Assembly: GCA_023418475.1 (NCBI GenBank)
Contig: JAEZZO010000018.1
Span: 1 to 47,047 of the forward strand
Direction: 5' to 3'
Length of the DNA stretch: 47,047 nucleotides
DNA from: Bacillota bacterium
GTDB taxonomy: Bacteria; Bacillota; Clostridia; Lachnospirales; Lachnospiraceae
The first letter of the stretch is position 1. The number at the start of each line of letters is the position of its first letter. Shown in pieces: positions 33,920 to 42,166 of the stretch. Both the position numbers and the translations under genes were made by a program. The notes below the pieces were generated by a model. The model saw only the letters and a list, made by a program, of their open reading frames with translations, searched no databases and was not told where the DNA came from.

Positions 33920-33985
33920 TTGATACTATAGGATGTTACTATACCTTTTCAAAAGCAGCTATTTAAGCAGAATGATGAGGTTATC

Positions 33986-34687
33986 TTATACCTCATCTAC
34001 CATACGGTACCCAACTCCGACTTCCGTAAGAATGTATCTTGGTTCAGCGGGATTTACTTCCAGCTTACGTCTTATATTAGCCATATTAACACGAAGCGTC
34101 TGATTTTCATTCACGTAAGGGCCCCATATCTCTTTTATTAAATAATCATGCGTTAGAACCTTGCCGACATTTTTTGATAGAAGGACTATGATTTTGTATT
34201 CAATCGGAGTCAAATGCACTTCTTTATCGTCAACTTTGACGATCCGCTTCTCATAATCAATCAGAAGATTACCGATCGTAATCTTATCGACATCCGGATG
34301 ACTGTCATCCCTGACCTTTTGATTGTGCCGAACAGCTGTTCTTATTCTGGCCAGAAGTTCAGAGGTGCCAAAGGGCTTCGTAATATAATCATCCGCACCC
34401 AAGTCCAGAGCCTCCACTTTTTCTCTCTCATGACCCCTGGCGGATACAACAATAATCGGCAGGCTGCTCCAAGTACGTATATTTTTTAGTACATCGATCC
34501 CATCCATATCCGGCAGTCCAAGATCAAGTAAAATCAGGTCGGGACAGTGAGAGGCTGTTAAAGCAAGAGCATCCTTGCCCGTAGCAGCCTTAATAACATT
34601 ATAGTCATTATGTGTTAGAATTGTTGAAATAAAATTACTGATAGCCAAATCATCTTCTATCAGAAGAATCACAAGATTATTATTCAT
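33986..34687 (-). CDS. kdpE: KdpE-type OmpR response regulator
   Basis: Start at ATG 34687, six bases after AGG; a second ATG lies 12 bases earlier. The 233-residue protein has a receiver domain (Asp12/Asp13, phospho-acceptor Asp55 in LILLDLGLPD, Lys104 in DYITKPF) and a complete winged helix (LTPIEYKIIVLLSKNVGKVL ... TLRVNMANIRRKLE ... EVGVGYRMV). The sequence NQTLRVNMANIRRKLE is characteristic of KdpE. It is the partner of the adjacent KdpD kinase; no kdpFABC genes are in the window. Confidence 0.9.
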   Translation of the reverse strand: MNNNLVILLIEDDLAISNFISTILTHNDYNVIKAATGKDALALTASHCPDLILLDLGLPDMDGIDVLKNIRTWSSLPIIVVSARGHEREKVEALDLGADDYITKPFGTSELLARIRTAVRHNQKVRDDSHPDVDKITIGNLLIDYEKRIVKVDDKEVHLTPIEYKIIVLLSKNVGKVLTHDYLIKEIWGPYVNENQTLRVNMANIRRKLEVNPAEPRYILTEVGVGYRMVDEV

Positions 34688-34728
34688 AATTTTCCTCATT
34701 TCTGTATTACTTTTTAGTTAATCATTAA

Positions 34729-37479
34729 TTAAAGCGGTAGCGTAAAACGGAATACTGCACCCTTTCCCTCGCGATTGGATGCTTCCATTCTGCCCTTATG
34801 TGCTTTTACGATGGACATACAGATTGAAAGGCCAATTCCCATTCCTCTGGATGAATCAGAAGTTCTTTTTCCGTTTGGAACATAGGATTCAAATAAATAA
34901 GGAAAATCCTGTTCCGGAATACCTTCGCCATTATCAGTCACTTCAAATACAGCATATGCCTTCTCTTTTCTTAATACTACATCAATTATGGTTTCACCGG
35001 AATGCTTAATTGCATTTTCGATCAAATTAATAATAACCTGTTCAATTAATGTTGCATCCATCGGAACCATTAATAGTTCGTCCGGGACCGTCACCTTAAT
35101 TTTCTGTTCTGGAAATCGTTTTCTAATTCTTCCGATTGCAGCGGCTATTATTTCTTCCGCTGCTTCCGGCGTCTTTGTAACCTTAGCGGTATCTTCATTG
35201 ATACGGGTAACCGAAAGAAGATTTTCGACCATGCGGATAAGCCACTGGGAATCTTCTTTTATATGTGAAATCAGCTGTTCCTTGGTTGCATCATCTAATT
35301 GATCTCTGTTCTCTAAAATTGCAGAGCTGGCACCAAGAATTCCGGTGAGCGGGGTACGAAGATCATGTGATATCGCACGAAGCAGATTACTTCGCATCTT
35401 CTCCTTTTCTGTTTCAACCAGAATTTTTCTTTGTTCATCGGAAAGCCTCTGTCTCTCCAGTGCCATTGCCACCAATGATGTAATTCTTCTCATAAATGAA
35501 CGATTGGTATGGTCTATTACCATACCATTTGAACAGGACACTCCTAAAACTCCCAGCACATTTCCCTGAAAGATAACAGGCATATAGAAGGCTTTCGCAT
35601 CCATAAAAGTATCGGTACCATAACCTGCTCTCTTCTGGTTGATAAAAACCCAATGAGCAACTGCTCTTTCCTCCTTTGACAATAAAAAAGACGCGTCCAA
35701 ATCGTCTTCTGCCTTTTTCAGAATACCTTTTGCACCTTCCTGTGGGTCTTTTGTATAAAAAATAGCAGACCGTCCAAAGATTTTTACGATATATTCATTG
35801 GTTAAGCCGATAATTTTATGAAGTCCTCGCGTAACCAGCAGTTTTTTATTAATTTCATAGAGTACTTCAGTTCTCTGCTCCCTGTTTTTAGCAGATTCAA
35901 CCTGTGATTTAATTCTCACTGTCATAGTACTCATAATTAATGCTGTCAATAGCATAACCGCAAAGGTAATGGGGTAATCTCTCTGTATTACATTAAATGT
36001 AAACTTCGGCTCCATGAAAAGGAAATTATCAATCAGTACACATAAAACAGAAGCTACTATTCCATATAAATATCCAGAGGTTATTTTTGATATAATTAAC
36101 ACTGCCAGAATATAGAGCATAATGATATTTTGATTTGACAACTCCAATTTATTAAACAGGATCGATATTGCTACGGTTATAGCAATAATTGCCGCACTTT
36201 TGAAAATATCCTTCCAGGAAAAAGACAGATTATTACCGTTAAAAAACTTATGTGAACCGTGGTAGGTTCTTACCGAAGTCACATCGGGAATAATATGGAT
36301 TTCCGTGTTATTTAATAAGGAAATCAGTTTATCCTCCAGATCCATATCAAATAATCCGCGCAGTAGCTTTTTCTTGCGGCTTTTACCAATTACAATATTC
36401 GTAATTCCTGATAATTTAGCATATTCCGCGACTGTGTCAGCAATATCAGCACCGTTTAGCGTCGTGATTTCAGCTCCCAGCTGCTCTGCCAGTTCAACAT
36501 TTGCCTGAAAGTTTTTTTTCTCTTTTTCAGAAAGCTTTTCGTTTTCTCTGTTCTCCACATAAACCGCCACCCAGGGGGCATGAAATGCCTCCGCAGTTCT
36601 GGCTGTCCACCGGATACACCTTGCTGAGGAAGGAGAACTGCTGATACAGACTAATAGCTTTGTATTTGTAGTTTTGTCTGTCAGCAATCCTTCGTTTTGA
36701 TTATTATGGCTGATACGATCGGCCGCCTTTCTCATAGCGACCTCGCGCAGAAGCCGTAAATTTTCCTTTGAAAGATAATTATCGGTTCCTTCTATCACCG
36801 CAGCATCGTTTTTATTATCAGATACTGCTTCCTGCTGTATAATAACCGGTGTTTCTACTCCTCGAAAAGTTCTCATGTTTTTTAAGGGAGCTACTTCCTT
36901 TTGAGAGTATGATCTGCATTGTTCCAGACGTCTTAACAGTTCGTCCGGTTCTATATCAATTAACTTTACCTTATCCGCACGATCAAATATATAATCCGGT
37001 ACTGTTTCCTGCTCAGACACCTGGGTAATTACCTGAACAACATCATTCAGGCTTTCAATATTCTGTACATTAACCGTCGTGTATACATCAATTCCCGAAT
37101 TTAATAATTCATCAATATCCTGATATCTTTTTCTGTTTCGCACACCTACCGCATTGGAGTGTGCAAGCTCATCAATTAATATCAGCTTCGGTTTTCGTTT
37201 TAATGCGGCATCCAAATCAAATTCATATCTCTGATTACTGCCCTCACCGATCACCTTGTAAGGCAGTACCGGTATTGCACCAAGAAGTTCCGGAATCTCT
37301 AAGCTTATACTTGCTTTAATATGCCCTGCAATCACATCGACTCCGTTTTGAAACTGCTCCTGTGCATCATCCAGCATCGCATAGGTTTTTCCGACACCAC
37401 GTGCATACCCGAAGAATATTTTAAGACGACCTCTTTTATTTGGTGTGTCCAAATGCTCACTTCCATTCCGCAATTGCAT
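34729..37479 (-). CDS. kdpD: KdpD osmosensitive potassium-sensor histidine kinase
   Basis: The start is uncertain: ATG 37479 is the only ATG, TTG codons at 37509 and 37452 are alternatives, and none has a clear ribosome-binding site. The 900-residue-plus protein has the KdpD domain (RGRLKIFFGYARGVGKTYAML with a Walker A at about 24-32), a USP-like domain (about 270-400), four membrane segments (about 428-525), a GAF-like region, the HisKA box with the phospho-His in RAISHDLRTPLTG (about 705) and a HATPase domain (IINLIENAIKH, DNGEGIP, GMGIGLSI). It senses low K+ or turgor and phosphorylates KdpE. The neighbouring KdpE gene is 42 bases downstream. Confidence 0.93.
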   Translation of the reverse strand: MQLRNGSEHLDTPNKRGRLKIFFGYARGVGKTYAMLDDAQEQFQNGVDVIAGHIKASISLEIPELLGAIPVLPYKVIGEGSNQRYEFDLDAALKRKPKLILIDELAHSNAVGVRNRKRYQDIDELLNSGIDVYTTVNVQNIESLNDVVQVITQVSEQETVPDYIFDRADKVKLIDIEPDELLRRLEQCRSYSQKEVAPLKNMRTFRGVETPVIIQQEAVSDNKNDAAVIEGTDNYLSKENLRLLREVAMRKAADRISHNNQNEGLLTDKTTNTKLLVCISSSPSSARCIRWTARTAEAFHAPWVAVYVENRENEKLSEKEKKNFQANVELAEQLGAEITTLNGADIADTVAEYAKLSGITNIVIGKSRKKKLLRGLFDMDLEDKLISLLNNTEIHIIPDVTSVRTYHGSHKFFNGNNLSFSWKDIFKSAAIIAITVAISILFNKLELSNQNIIMLYILAVLIISKITSGYLYGIVASVLCVLIDNFLFMEPKFTFNVIQRDYPITFAVMLLTALIMSTMTVRIKSQVESAKNREQRTEVLYEINKKLLVTRGLHKIIGLTNEYIVKIFGRSAIFYTKDPQEGAKGILKKAEDDLDASFLLSKEERAVAHWVFINQKRAGYGTDTFMDAKAFYMPVIFQGNVLGVLGVSCSNGMVIDHTNRSFMRRITSLVAMALERQRLSDEQRKILVETEKEKMRSNLLRAISHDLRTPLTGILGASSAILENRDQLDDATKEQLISHIKEDSQWLIRMVENLLSVTRINEDTAKVTKTPEAAEEIIAAAIGRIRKRFPEQKIKVTVPDELLMVPMDATLIEQVIINLIENAIKHSGETIIDVVLRKEKAYAVFEVTDNGEGIPEQDFPYLFESYVPNGKRTSDSSRGMGIGLSICMSIVKAHKGRMEASNREGKGAVFRFTLPL

Positions 37480-37898
37480 ATTTATAATTCGATTGTCAAA
37501 AGCAGGCAATCACAGGACGCCCGGTCTGCGCCATATGAATATACTGCACTCGTATTCATCCGGCATTCATTTTTAGACTTATGACACTCCAATCATATTT
37601 ATCTGTAACTCTTCCTACTATTATAAACGAAGTTCATAGTTTGGGCAACAGATCCTGTAAATATGATTATGAATATGACATGTCTGTGATCCGTACGTAA
37701 ACCATAACATAATTATAACATGATATACATTGAAATAATGTTTTTCATTGAAATATGCAGTGTTTTCATTTATAATGTCTTTAGTCAAATATGGCAGGGA
37801 TTGATACAACTATCGATTTTTGTCAATAATAAAGGAAGATGCTGTATGATATGTTTTATCCTTTGCAGCTTTTCGAAATATATTTAAGGAGGAAAACT
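37480..37898. other. Spacer between kdpD and tyrS
   Basis: About 420 bases between divergently transcribed genes. AAGGAGG lies before tyrS. I looked for a T-box leader (specifier stem and TGGNACCGCG antiterminator motif) and found none. No clear promoter pair was defined. Confidence 0.4.
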
Positions 37899-39128
37899 AT
37901 GTCTACCAATGTTTATGACATATTGAAGGAACGCGGGTTTATCGAGCAGACAACCCATGAAGAAATCCGTGAAATATTAGGAAAGGAATCCGTTACCTTT
38001 TATATAGGCTTTGATGCAACTGCAGACAGTTTAACAGCCGGTCATTTTCTTACCATAATGGCTATGATGCATATGCAAAGAGCCGGCCACAAGCCAATTG
38101 CACTTCTTGGCGGAGGCACAACAATGATCGGTGATCCTACCGGAAAATCCGATATGCGTACCCTGATGACCATCGAAACCATTAAGCATAATGCAGATTG
38201 CTTCCAGAAGCAGCTCTCCAAATTCATTGACTTTGATAATGGTAATGCTATTCTGGCTAATAATGCAGACTGGTTGCTTGATTTGAATTATGTTGAGTTT
38301 TTAAGGGAAATCGGTATTCATTTCTCTGTAAATAAAATGCTTACGGCTGACTGCTATAAGCAGCGTATGGAAAAAGGGTTAACTTTCTTTGAATTTAATT
38401 ATATGCTAATGCAATCCTATGACTTTTGGAAGCTGAATAAATTATACGGCTGCAGTCTCGAAATGGGTGGCAACGATCAGTGGTCTAATATTCTGGGTGG
38501 TGTCGATCTAATCCGCCGCAAGGAACAAAAACCTGCTTTCGGTTTAACTCTTAAGCTGCTTACTAACAGTGAGGGTGTGAAAATGGGTAAAACCATGAAG
38601 GGTGCCGTATGGTTGGATCCAGGAAAAACAACTCCTTACGAATTCTATCAATATTGGAGAAATATTGAGGATGTGAAGGTGGAGGAATGTCTTGGTCTTC
38701 TGACCTTCCTCCCAATGGAGGAAGTAAGACGATTAGGTGCTCTAAAGGATGCTGAAATCAACCATGCAAAAGAAGTTCTTGCTTTTGAGATTACGAAAAT
38801 TGTACATGGAGAAGAAGAAGCAACAAAAGCGCAGGAAGCTGCAAGAGCCTTATTCGGCGGCGGAATGCAATCGGAAGACATCCCTACTACTTCTTATCCG
38901 GCAGAACGTTTTGCAGAAGGTATCGATTTAATCACATTGATGTGTGATGCAAAACTTGCATCCTCCCGTTCGGATGCAAGGCGAACCATTCAGCAAGGGG
39001 GAGTAACCGTAAACGATATAAAAGTGGATGAATTTGACAAGGTATTTACAGTCGCTGATTTTAATACTGACGGTGCTTTGCTGGTAAGAAAAGGTAAAAA
39101 GGCTTATCATCGTTTTAATAATCAATAA
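37899..39128 (+). CDS. tyrS: Tyrosyl-tRNA synthetase
   Basis: Start at ATG 37899, six bases after AGGAGG; 409 residues. The HIGH-like motif is TAGHFLT (about 46-52), preceded by FYIGFDATADSL; the KMSKS-like motif is KMGKTMKG, and the tyrosine/ATP pocket shows MLMQSYDFWKL and GGNDQWSNILGG. The C-terminal S4 RNA-binding domain is complete (DARRTIQQGGVTVNDIKV ... VRKGKKAYHRF). It charges tRNA-Tyr. No T-box leader precedes it, unlike several other tyrS genes in Firmicutes. Confidence 0.97.
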   Translation: MSTNVYDILKERGFIEQTTHEEIREILGKESVTFYIGFDATADSLTAGHFLTIMAMMHMQRAGHKPIALLGGGTTMIGDPTGKSDMRTLMTIETIKHNADCFQKQLSKFIDFDNGNAILANNADWLLDLNYVEFLREIGIHFSVNKMLTADCYKQRMEKGLTFFEFNYMLMQSYDFWKLNKLYGCSLEMGGNDQWSNILGGVDLIRRKEQKPAFGLTLKLLTNSEGVKMGKTMKGAVWLDPGKTTPYEFYQYWRNIEDVKVEECLGLLTFLPMEEVRRLGALKDAEINHAKEVLAFEITKIVHGEEEATKAQEAARALFGGGMQSEDIPTTSYPAERFAEGIDLITLMCDAKLASSRSDARRTIQQGGVTVNDIKVDEFDKVFTVADFNTDGALLVRKGKKAYHRFNNQ

Positions 39129-39216
39129 TTGATTAAAGTCAAGAACCTGCTTCGCATCCTTTTATTATGTATCATATATTAATATTAACACAAATCATTT
39201 GATTGGAGTTGAGATT

Positions 39217-40227
39217 ATGCCTTGGTGTCCAAAATGTAAAGTAGAATATCAAGAGGGCTATACTCATTGTACCGACTGTAACATTCCTCTTGTAGAAAGT
39301 CTTATCGAAGCCGAAGCCACGGAAACCTTTGAACCATTTTTTCAGGCGGAGGATAAGAAAGTCGCCGAAAAGCTTGTCAGTTTTTTTGAGTATTCCGATT
39401 TAAAAAGTGAACTTCAGTATGACGAAGAAAATGAAGTTTATATCGTAGCCATTCTCTCAGGCGAGGAGAAAAAGGCAAGAAAACTTTACGAAGCTTTTTA
39501 TTTCGTCGAATATGACCGGATGAAACAGAAAACTAATGCTAAAAATACCATACCTGAGGAAATGAAAGAAAATGATGAGGACGCTTCTTCGGAGGGAATG
39601 CAGAAAAATACCGCTAATGCTTCTTCCGGGGAAACTGAGAATGTATACGAGGCTATGGAACCGGATGCTGATAATTTGGCTGATGAAAAGGAATACAACG
39701 AGGAAACACCAGGGGATGATATATCCGGTTATGAAAGTAACAATGATCGTGTCTATGTTATGAAAGCAGACCAATATAAGGATCTTTCCGGATCAGTTTG
39801 GATTTTTCTGCTATTTGGTATTGCCGGTTTGATTTTTGTTGTATTAAATATTGCCGGGGTTATCTCCGTATTTAACGGATGGATTCCGAATATGGTTATG
39901 GGTGCCTTATTCCTGTTCTTTCTCTACATAGCAATAAGCACCAACCAGAAAGCAAAAAAAGTACAGCAAGAAATCGAAGCGGAAGATAAAATGACCAAAG
40001 AAATTAATGAATGGCTGAAGCTTAATGTAACAGAAAGTTTTCTCTCCTCCCTTCATAATGACGAAATATCGAATGAATTAAATTTTATTAAAATGACAGA
40101 TGCTGTGAAAGAAATGCTGATTAAAGAATTTGGTCCATTAAATCTTGCTTATCTTGACCGACTGATTGATGAGTTCTATAGCAATCAATTTGATAATCAG
40201 GAGGAAGCTTCTACTTTTGAAGGGTAA
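39217..40227 (+). CDS. Zinc-ribbon membrane protein of unknown function
   Basis: Start at ATG 39217, with TTGGAG eight bases upstream. The 336-residue product begins with a zinc ribbon MPWCPKCKVEYQEGYTHC TDC (Cys4, Cys7, Cys18, Cys21), then a segment resembling the DUF2007 putative signal-transduction domain (AEDKKVAEKLVSFFEYSD), a long acidic low-complexity linker (about 100-180, Glu/Asp/Asn/Ser-rich) and two membrane helices (about 192-214 and 224-243), ending in a hydrophilic tail. No function is established. A strong terminator follows. Confidence 0.7.
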   Translation: MPWCPKCKVEYQEGYTHCTDCNIPLVESLIEAEATETFEPFFQAEDKKVAEKLVSFFEYSDLKSELQYDEENEVYIVAILSGEEKKARKLYEAFYFVEYDRMKQKTNAKNTIPEEMKENDEDASSEGMQKNTANASSGETENVYEAMEPDADNLADEKEYNEETPGDDISGYESNNDRVYVMKADQYKDLSGSVWIFLLFGIAGLIFVVLNIAGVISVFNGWIPNMVMGALFLFFLYIAISTNQKAKKVQQEIEAEDKMTKEINEWLKLNVTESFLSSLHNDEISNELNFIKMTDAVKEMLIKEFGPLNLAYLDRLIDEFYSNQFDNQEEASTFEG

Positions 40228-40250
40228 TATAACTTTATAATAATATTTCA

Positions 40251-40300
40251 AAGCGATTGTCAACTCTTATGTCTATATGGGTTGACAATCGCTTCTTTTA
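40251..40300 (+). terminator. Terminator after the zinc-ribbon gene
   Basis: AAGCGATTGTCAAC (40251-40264) pairs with GTTGACAATCGCTT (40281-40294), 14 perfect bp with a 16-nt loop, followed by CTTTTA. Confidence 0.85.
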
Positions 40301-40341
40301 TGTTATACTAAATTTCATACTATATGATAAGGAAGTAACTT

Positions 40342-41319
40342 ATGGAAATAAAAGAACAGGTTTTAAAAATTCTGGAGGAAAACAGAGGAAATGCAGTAAA
40401 TGGCTCAAAGTTGGCAGAAACACTCTTTGTAACCCGCAGCAGTATCTGGAAGGCAGTGAAAACACTTCAAAAAGAAGGTTATTATATTAAAGCTGTTACA
40501 AATAAAGGTTATTGTCTGCTAGCCAATAATGATATCATATCAAAAGAAAGTATTCTTCCTTATCTCAAAGGAGAGGCTCAAAACTTTGATCTTACCGTCT
40601 ATCAAACAGTAACCTCAACGAATACGCTTGCAAAGGAAGCAGCGGCACAGGGAGCCAAGGAAGGCAGTGTAATTATTGCCAAAGAACAGACACAAGGCCG
40701 TGGAAGGCTTGGAAGAAGCTTCTACTCTCCTAACACTTCCGGAATATATTTTACAATTATAGTAAGACCAAAGATTAATCTGGAAGATTCCCTGCTTATC
40801 ACTACTGCTGCAGCAGTAGCTGTGGCACAGGCTATCGAGACGATTGCCGGAGTAGATGCTAAAATTAAATGGGTGAATGATATCTTCGTAGCCGACAAAA
40901 AAGTATGTGGTATTTTGACGGAGGCATCTCTAAGTTTTGAAAGCGGAGGTTTGGAATATGCCGTAGTTGGCATCGGCTTAAACATTAATACTATGGATTT
41001 TCCAAGTGATATAAGCTCTGTGGCCGGCTCTATTTTTCAGGAAAAACCGGATAATTTACCGGTTACCTCTATGTTGGTGGCAGAGGTGCTAAATAATCTG
41101 GCCGGATGCTTGAACGCTCTTACTGATAAGCATTACCTGGATGAATACCGCAAACGTTCTTTCTTGCTTGGTAAAAACATATGTGTTTTAAAATCCAACA
41201 AAACATTACCCGCAAAAGCAGTTAGTATTGATGAGAAAGCTCGTCTGGTAGTGGAATATGAGGATCATACGGTGGAAGCACTCAATTCCGGAGAAGTCAG
41301 TGTCAGACCTGTAAAATAG
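40342..41319 (+). CDS. birA: BirA, biotin-protein ligase with biotin-operon repressor domain
   Basis: The 325-residue protein has an N-terminal winged helix (VNGSKLAETLFVTRSSIWKAVKTLQ, about 20-45), so it is the bifunctional type that also represses transcription, and a ligase domain with the biotinyl-AMP loop GRGRLGRSF (119-127), KWVND (176-180) and a C-terminal SH3-like cap. It attaches biotin to carboxylase subunits such as acetyl-CoA carboxylase. AAGGAAG lies seven bases before the ATG. bioY follows 106 bases later and is a natural regulatory target. Confidence 0.95.
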   Translation: MEIKEQVLKILEENRGNAVNGSKLAETLFVTRSSIWKAVKTLQKEGYYIKAVTNKGYCLLANNDIISKESILPYLKGEAQNFDLTVYQTVTSTNTLAKEAAAQGAKEGSVIIAKEQTQGRGRLGRSFYSPNTSGIYFTIIVRPKINLEDSLLITTAAAVAVAQAIETIAGVDAKIKWVNDIFVADKKVCGILTEASLSFESGGLEYAVVGIGLNINTMDFPSDISSVAGSIFQEKPDNLPVTSMLVAEVLNNLAGCLNALTDKHYLDEYRKRSFLLGKNICVLKSNKTLPAKAVSIDEKARLVVEYEDHTVEALNSGEVSVRPVK

Positions 41320-41377
41320 TCTTTGCTTATCCTTCATGAGATAGGAAGATGTTATTTATAAAACATTTAGAAAGGAA

Positions 41378-41413
41378 ATGTACAAAACAATCAGGAACTG
41401 ATCGTCTGTACAT
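41378..41413 (+). promoter_or_regulatory. Inverted repeat in the leader of bioY
   Basis: ATGTACA (41378-41384) and TGTACAT (41407-41413) are perfectly complementary with 22 bases between them, directly before bioY. The position suits a BirA operator, but the sequence does not match the usual Firmicute form with TTGTTAAC-like arms and a 14-16 base gap, so it may be an RNA hairpin or an unusual BirA site. Confidence 0.35.
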
Positions 41414-41425
41414 AATTGGAATAAT

Positions 41426-41995
41426 ATGAATCAAACTGTGGTAAATAGTAAAACAAATCTTAAAACAACTGATCTGGTGATGACTGGAATGTTTACAGCT
41501 ATTATATGTGTTATGGCAATCATCACCATACCAACCCAGCCAATCCCATTTACACTTTCTTTATTTGCAATTTTTCTGACCGGTGCTCTGCTTACACCCC
41601 GTAATGCATTTCTTGCAGTTGTTGCCTATCTTCTTATTGGTACCTGCGGTGTTCCTGTTTTTGCCGGTTTAAAAAGTGGTCCGCAGGTATTAACCGGAAT
41701 GACCGGCGGTTATCTTATGGCATATCCAATCATGGCACTCATTACTGCGCTTTTTTATAAATATTTTAAAAAGCATAGAATAATAAGTCTTGCACTTGGC
41801 ATGACAGTGGCCTTAATTGCATGCTATCTGGTCGGAACGTTATGGTTTTCTTATGTATCGGGAAACAGTTTTTACAAATCCCTGTTTCTTTGTGTTGTAC
41901 CATATGTTCTCTTTGATTTTCTTAAAATCATACTTGCTATTTCTATTGGCCTGATTATTCGAAAAACTGTATATAAGCCATTAGGAATTCTATAA
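41426..41995 (+). CDS. bioY: BioY biotin transporter substrate-binding subunit
   Basis: The 189-residue protein has six predicted membrane helices and the BioY signature regions TIPTQPIPFTLSLFAIFLTG and SGPQVLTGMTGGYLMAYP. BioY is the S-component of the energy-coupling factor (ECF) transporter and can work with the shared EcfAAT module, which is not in this window, or alone at low activity. A GGA eight bases upstream is a weak ribosome-binding site. No bioBDF synthesis genes are nearby, consistent with reliance on biotin uptake. Confidence 0.95.
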   Translation: MNQTVVNSKTNLKTTDLVMTGMFTAIICVMAIITIPTQPIPFTLSLFAIFLTGALLTPRNAFLAVVAYLLIGTCGVPVFAGLKSGPQVLTGMTGGYLMAYPIMALITALFYKYFKKHRIISLALGMTVALIACYLVGTLWFSYVSGNSFYKSLFLCVVPYVLFDFLKIILAISIGLIIRKTVYKPLGIL

Positions 41996-42029
41996 ATGAT
42001 CTTTGCCAATTGTTATTCCTGTTATAGAA

Positions 42030-42086
42030 ACAGAAGGGGGGGATACGAATAATATTCGTATCCCCCCCTTCTGTTTTTATTTCAAG
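42030..42086 (+). terminator. Exceptionally strong terminator after bioY
   Basis: A perfect 23-bp stem (42030-42052 with 42056-42078) closed by a 3-nt loop, containing seven consecutive G paired with seven C, and followed by TTTTTATTTC on the plus strand. It separates bioY from the convergent helicase gene. Confidence 0.92.
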
Positions 42087-42166
42087 ACAATAGAGCGTGT
42101 GCTAAACAAAAGTGAGCATAATAGATTTAGGATCACGAGAACGAGCAAAACACACTTTTTTGAAAA

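Noticed and set aside
37480..37898. T-box leader before tyrS
   Set aside because: No TGGNACCGCG motif, specifier loop or competing terminator could be found.
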